The notes under the pieces were generated by a model, which did no database searches, was not told the DNA's origin, and was given only the letters and a program-made list of their open reading frames with translations. Position numbers and translations under genes: made by a program. 5,185 nt of DNA. Source: Alphaproteobacteria bacterium. GTDB taxonomy: Bacteria; Pseudomonadota; Alphaproteobacteria; CAAHEQ01; UBA3637. Location of the stretch: the NCBI GenBank assembly GCA_017513365.1, contig JAFXFY010000022.1:1-5185 (forward strand). Direction: 5' to 3'. Numbering within the stretch: the stretch's first letter is position 1; each line of letters starts with the position of its first letter. Below are positions 4,552 to 5,185 of this stretch, one piece after another.

Positions 4552-5141
4552 AAAACGCCACGTAAAACTTGAGCTACTTCAAAGATGGGTAATCCGACGA
4601 CATTCGGAAAAGATCCGATTGTTTTTCGTACAACGGCGGATAACATCCCTTCAATTTGATAGCCGGCAACATTTTGCCATTGACCAGAATCCAAAATAGC
4701 CTCAATATCCACTTTATCTAATTTTTTGATAATAACAAATGTCGTAACTGTTTTGGTAATGGTTGTTCCATCCGGTTTGACGACACAAAAACCGGTAATG
4801 ACTCGGTGTTTGCGTCCGGATAATAATTTTAAGTTTTCAAAAGCTTCTTCCCGAGTTGTTGCTTTACGTATCATCCGTACGCCAACGGCAATAACCGTAT
4901 CGGCTGATAAAATGTATTTATTTGGGTGTGTGGCCGCTACAGCCAATGCTTTTTCTTTGGCAATCCGATAAACATATCTGGCCGGTAATTCTTTTTTATG
5001 AGGCGTTTCATCAATATCGGCTGGCACAACGGCGCACGGAGCCAATCCCGCCTCTTGCAATAAACGCAACCGAGCCTTAGAACCGGAAGCCAAAATAAAC
5101 GGGTGTTTTAATCCCCAAGGGGAGAGAGCTTGATTATTCAT
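4548..5141 (-). CDS. maf: Maf family nucleoside triphosphate pyrophosphatase
   Basis: Maf proteins hydrolyse non-canonical or modified nucleoside triphosphates to monophosphates, acting as house-cleaning enzymes; the older name is septum formation inhibitor. The 197 residues match the family length. Motifs in order are LASGSKARLRLL at 17-28 (phosphate-binding loop), DIDETP at 42-47, AKEKA at 61-65, SADTVIAV at 79-86 with the catalytic Asp81, LSGRKHRVITG at 107-117, the AGYQIEG segment at 159-165, and GSFPNVVGLPIFEV at 176-189. The stretch MIRKA after the SADTV motif departs from the commoner ILGKP or ILPKA. Nucleotide specificity (dTTP/UTP type or m7GTP type) cannot be decided here. The ATG is the only early Met before the first motif. 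It overlaps the preceding gene by 8 bp, and its stop overlaps the RNase start by 4 bp. An AAGGA lies about 14 nt upstream, too far to be strong, so coupling is likely. Confidence 0.95.
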   Translation of the reverse strand: MNNQALSPWGLKHPFILASGSKARLRLLQEAGLAPCAVVPADIDETPHKKELPARYVYRIAKEKALAVAATHPNKYILSADTVIAVGVRMIRKATTREEAFENLKLLSGRKHRVITGFCVVKPDGTTITKTVTTFVIIKKLDKVDIEAILDSGQWQNVAGYQIEGMLSAVVRKTIGSFPNVVGLPIFEVAQVLRGVL

Positions 5142-5185
5142 CTGCTTGTGTTTTTTCCTTGCGTTCGTGGCGTTCTTGAGCCTCA
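5134..5185 (-). CDS. C-terminal end of an unidentified gene upstream of maf
   Basis: The minus strand is open from the window edge to a TAA at 5136-5134, encoding a highly charged tail of 16 residues (EAQERHERKEKTQADE). The stop overlaps the maf start by 8 bp (ATGAATAA), which argues that this is a real upstream operon member. In many alphaproteobacteria the gene here is infA (IF-1), but the visible tail does not look like a usual IF-1 end, so it is either an IF-1 with a C-terminal extension or another protein. Too little is present to identify it. Confidence 0.6.
   Translation of the reverse strand, partial: EAQERHERKEKTQADE

Noticed and set aside
4726..4971. Plus-strand ORF antisense to maf
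   Set aside because: It overlaps the conserved Maf motifs on the other strand, with no independent support.
1..5185. CRISPR array, IS element, phage or toxin-antitoxin module
   Set aside because: Both strands were read for spaced direct repeats, transposase motifs, terminal inverted repeats and small paired toxin-antitoxin genes, and none was found. The tRNA-Phe has no visible attachment-site duplication in this window.

Overview
The window is AT-rich chromosomal sequence from a Gram-negative bacterium, most likely an alphaproteobacterium with a low-GC genome (host-associated or uncultured lineages of this kind are common). The main reasons are the right-hand cluster maf - small RNase E/G - yacG - tRNA-Phe, read leftwards, which is a familiar alphaproteobacterial gene order, and an AsmA-family envelope protein, which implies an outer membrane. 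No IS element, integrase, phage gene or CRISPR array is visible. The species cannot be fixed from the sequence alone.

Layout. (1) Positions 1-1948, plus strand: the 3' part of an AsmA-family gene (its start lies outside the window), then acylphosphatase, then a 57-residue membrane-anchored small protein with a very strong ribosome binding site, closed by a clear intrinsic terminator. (2) Positions 1973-3142: two unrecognised units transcribed apart from a 163-bp intergenic region. A 109-residue protein goes left and a 164-residue protein goes right. Each has a good sigma70-type promoter with a 17-bp spacer, and a perfect A8-TA-T8 palindrome lies between the two. The rightward gene is followed by a 62-codon ORF in the -1 frame. 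This is either an overlapping coupled gene or the displaced C-terminus of a frameshifted gene. (3) Positions 3163-5185, minus strand: the end of an unidentified gene, then maf, rng-like and yacG, all joined by short stop/start overlaps (8, 4 and 4 bp). Next comes tRNA-Phe(GAA) with its own promoter, and two terminator hairpins in tandem.

How the genes fit together. The right-hand operon is housekeeping: Maf removes non-canonical or modified nucleotides, the RNase G-like protein acts on RNA, and YacG is a small zinc protein known to inhibit DNA gyrase in E. coli. The left-hand operon joins an envelope lipid-transport or assembly factor (AsmA family) to a soluble acylphosphatase and a small membrane protein, and no functional link among the three is evident. 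The central pair has no assignable function. I see no convincing new multi-gene system. The points most worth following are the split or overlapping gene at 2466-3142, the symmetrical divergent promoter region, the compact RNase E/G lacking its zinc-link cysteines, and the small cysteine-containing membrane protein.
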